This document shows positions 5,531-5,597 of a stretch of DNA of 5,597 bases, in pieces (within the stretch, counting starts at the first letter, position 1; each line of letters begins with the position of its first letter). A program made the translations under genes and the position numbers. Where the stretch lies: contig JBAYVQ010000065.1 in NCBI GenBank assembly GCA_041674565.1, positions 1-5,597 of the forward strand, written 5' to 3'. This stretch comes from CALMFT01 sp041674565. GTDB taxonomy: Bacteria > Patescibacteriota > Gracilibacteria > Absconditabacterales > Absconditicoccaceae. Under the pieces are notes generated by a model. It was not told the origin of the DNA. It worked only from the letters and a program-made list of their open reading frames with translations, and did not search any database.

Positions 5531-5597
5531 ATGAGCGTAGGTATTGTGTGAGGGGGAGCTGCGGGTATGATGGCTGCAGCAGCGTTATCAGAGTCAG
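5531..5597 (+). CDS. FAD/NAD(P)-binding oxidoreductase, YhiN/BaiN (HI0933)-like, N-terminus only
   Basis: Only 22 codons lie in the window: ATG 5531, then SVGIVGGGAAGMMAAAALSES. This is a first beta strand running into the Rossmann dinucleotide-binding motif GxGxxG (GGGAAG, residues 7-12), followed by a small-residue helix. The GGGAAG-MMAA form is typical of the HI0933/YhiN/BaiN flavoprotein family, which binds FAD. The first glycine of the motif is encoded by TGA (5549-5551), so under the standard code the gene would end after six codons. The start is placed at ATG 5531, two residues before the strand. No Shine-Dalgarno motif precedes it (ACTAAATCATTCGT). The FAD-binding fold is well supported, but the family assignment rests on the N-terminal motif alone. 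The rest of the protein is beyond the right edge. Confidence 0.82.

Noticed and set aside
2708..5551. TGA as selenocysteine or tryptophan
   Set aside because: There are too many TGA codons and no SECIS-like need for selenocysteine. The judgeable positions are glycines in homologues, and tryptophan positions use TGG.

Overview
This window most likely comes from a Candidate Phyla Radiation bacterium of the Absconditabacteria (SR1) / Gracilibacteria (GN02, BD1-5) group, which read UGA as glycine (translation table 25). The proteins show this directly. Three consecutive genes become open only if in-frame TGA is a sense codon. Wherever the position can be judged from a conserved family motif, TGA falls on an expected glycine: the segment just before the second Walker A and the YWG motif of an ABC-F ATPase, and the GxGxxG motif of a flavoprotein. 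Tryptophan is still TGG in the same genes. The 16S rRNA is strongly divergent but structurally sound, which fits this group. I cannot choose between SR1 and Gracilibacteria from the sequence alone.

Layout, all on the + strand. Positions 1-407 are the 3' end of 23S rRNA. A 5S rRNA follows at about 471-599, inside a long extended terminal stem. Positions 600-781 hold two hairpins, a possible promoter and the left arm of a 16S processing stem. A complete 16S rRNA lies at about 782-2293. Its trailer carries the right arm of that stem (to 2394), and a clear intrinsic terminator follows (2410-2440). The order is therefore 23S-5S-16S-terminator instead of 16S-23S-5S, and no tRNA gene lies in either spacer.

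Positions 2441-2518 are a very AT-rich, palindrome-containing promoter-like region. It precedes an unrecognised 323-residue protein gene (2519-3490, two in-frame TGA), which ends at a second intrinsic terminator (3515-3543). Next is a full-length Uup-like ABC-F ATPase (3577-5463, 628 residues, five in-frame TGA). At the right edge is the start of a YhiN/BaiN-type FAD-dependent oxidoreductase (5531 onward), whose dinucleotide-binding glycine motif begins with a TGA codon.

The most notable signals concern translation. The 16S tail has CUUCC where the anti-Shine-Dalgarno core CCUCC is expected, and none of the three protein genes has a Shine-Dalgarno site. Paired compensatory changes occur in the central pseudoknot, h28 and h34. 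Two uncompensated changes affect positions usually conserved: C1400 to U at the P-site decoding position, and A1201 to C in the h34 UCA tandem once linked to UGA termination. Links from these changes to the altered code are inference.
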